5,443 bases of DNA from Planctomycetaceae bacterium (GTDB lineage: Bacteria; Planctomycetota; Planctomycetia; Pirellulales; UBA1268). Below are positions 4,847 through 5,443 of this stretch, piece by piece. How positions within the stretch are numbered: position 1 is the stretch's first letter; each line of letters opens with the position of its first letter. Made by a program: the position numbers and the translations under genes. The notes below the pieces were generated by a model that was not told the DNA's origin, ran no database searches, and saw only the letters and a list, made by a program, of their open reading frames with translations. The stretch spans positions 1 through 5,443 of the forward strand of contig CANGGC010000229.1 of NCBI GenBank assembly GCA_947453125.1. The letters run 5' to 3'.

Positions 4847-5443
4847 TTAGGGCCGTTCTTCCCCGCGACGCCAGATCGTCTTCCCCTCCTTGATCGTCTC
4901 GAGGACGGTGATGTCGCCGATCGCGTCGGAGGGAACGTCGAGCGGGTTCTTGTCGAGGATCACGAGATCGGCGAGCTTTCCAGGCTCGAGGGTGCCCTTC
5001 GTCTTCTCTTCCTTGATCTCGTACGCCGCCATCGCCGTAACGGCGCGAAGCGCAGCGTAGGGGGGAATCCGCTGATCGGGGCCGATGACCCGCCCCGACG
5101 GCGTCGCCCGATTCACGCCGCAACTTACGAGGGTGAGGATCCACGGCTCCGGGCTCACCGGCGCGTCGTGCGAGAAGGTGAAGGGGATCCCCTCCTCGAG
5201 CATCGTTCGCGTCGCCATCGACTGCGCCGCCCGATCCTCCCCCCACATCCGCACCACCGCGTCGCCCCCTGGAAGGAGCCCGGAGGTGAGAAAGCTTGGG
5301 ACGGCGCCATACTTTTTCATCTTCGCAATCTGATCGTCGCGCAAAAACGATGCATGGACGAACACTGGCCGATGGTCGTGCATGCCGTGCTTGGCGACCG
5401 CCTTCTCGATCGCCTTGAGCGCCTGATCGGCCGCGGCGTCGCC
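4847..5443 (-). CDS. Amidohydrolase, Amidohydro_3/YtcJ-like, C-terminal part
   Basis: The window holds the last 198 residues of a metal-dependent hydrolase; the start lies beyond base 5443. The family hydrolyses C-N or related bonds with metals in a TIM barrel, and YtcJ-like members include N-substituted formamide deformylases; the substrate here is unknown. The visible part opens with GDAAADQAL, the stretch that normally follows the strand-5 His. The strand-6 His is in VFVHAS (residue 30 of the fragment) and the strand-8 Asp is in FSHDAPV (residue 93), where relatives usually have GSDAPV. SPEPW and the closing GTLEPGKLADLVILDKNPL (150-168) rebuild the small beta domain typical of the superfamily. 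It ends in TAA at 4849-4847. It converges on the PEP-CTERM gene, with 130 bp between the stops. I see no clear terminator for it. Confidence 0.92.
   Translation of the reverse strand, partial: GDAAADQALKAIEKAVAKHGMHDHRPVFVHASFLRDDQIAKMKKYGAVPSFLTSGLLPGGDAVVRMWGEDRAAQSMATRTMLEEGIPFTFSHDAPVSPEPWILTLVSCGVNRATPSGRVIGPDQRIPPYAALRAVTAMAAYEIKEEKTKGTLEPGKLADLVILDKNPLDVPSDAIGDITVLETIKEGKTIWRRGEERP

Overview
The window is GC-rich, with G/C-biased third codon positions. It carries five recognisable protein genes and one possible gene remnant. The best clue to the source is the C-terminus of the protein at 4039-4716: a VPEIDPA motif, a short hydrophobic helix and an RRR end. This is a PEP-CTERM-type sorting signal in a form I associate with Planctomycetes (Pirellulales-like). 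That assignment is an inference from style; no rRNA or marker gene is present to confirm it.

Layout from left to right. (1) 1-1635 (+): an RhlE-type DEAD-box RNA helicase with an RSGGA-rich tail, closed by a very strong intrinsic terminator (1677-1716). (2) 1802-2974 (+): an AAA_14/DUF4143 ATPase with a P-loop, Walker B, a winged-helix-like segment and a C-terminal PD-(D/E)XK-like motif. Its start codon lies 7 nt behind a TATAAA box embedded in an imperfect palindrome, so the mRNA may be leaderless and operator-controlled. (3) About 2976-3086 (+): an orphan reading frame without a usable start, possibly a gene remnant. (4) 3709-3132 (-): a compact VapBC-type toxin-antitoxin operon, with an AbrB-fold antitoxin and a PIN-domain toxin overlapping by GTGA. 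(5) 3710-4038: a divergent intergenic region with candidate promoters on both strands and a nested hairpin in the presumed leader of the next gene. (6) 4039-4716 (+): a secreted PEP-CTERM protein of unknown function, followed by an intrinsic terminator (4739-4777). (7) 5443-4847 (-): the C-terminal part of an amidohydrolase (YtcJ-like, Amidohydro_3), cut by the window edge.

The genes do not form one pathway. Helicase and amidohydrolase look like ordinary chromosomal genes; between them lies a patch of accessory genes: an ATPase of a patchily distributed family, a toxin-antitoxin pair and an exported surface protein, each with its own control signals. I see no tRNA, rRNA, CRISPR array, insertion sequence or origin. 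The features most worth a second look are the alternative-pairing leader upstream of the PEP-CTERM gene and the palindrome over the ATPase start. I do not see a clear new multi-gene system.
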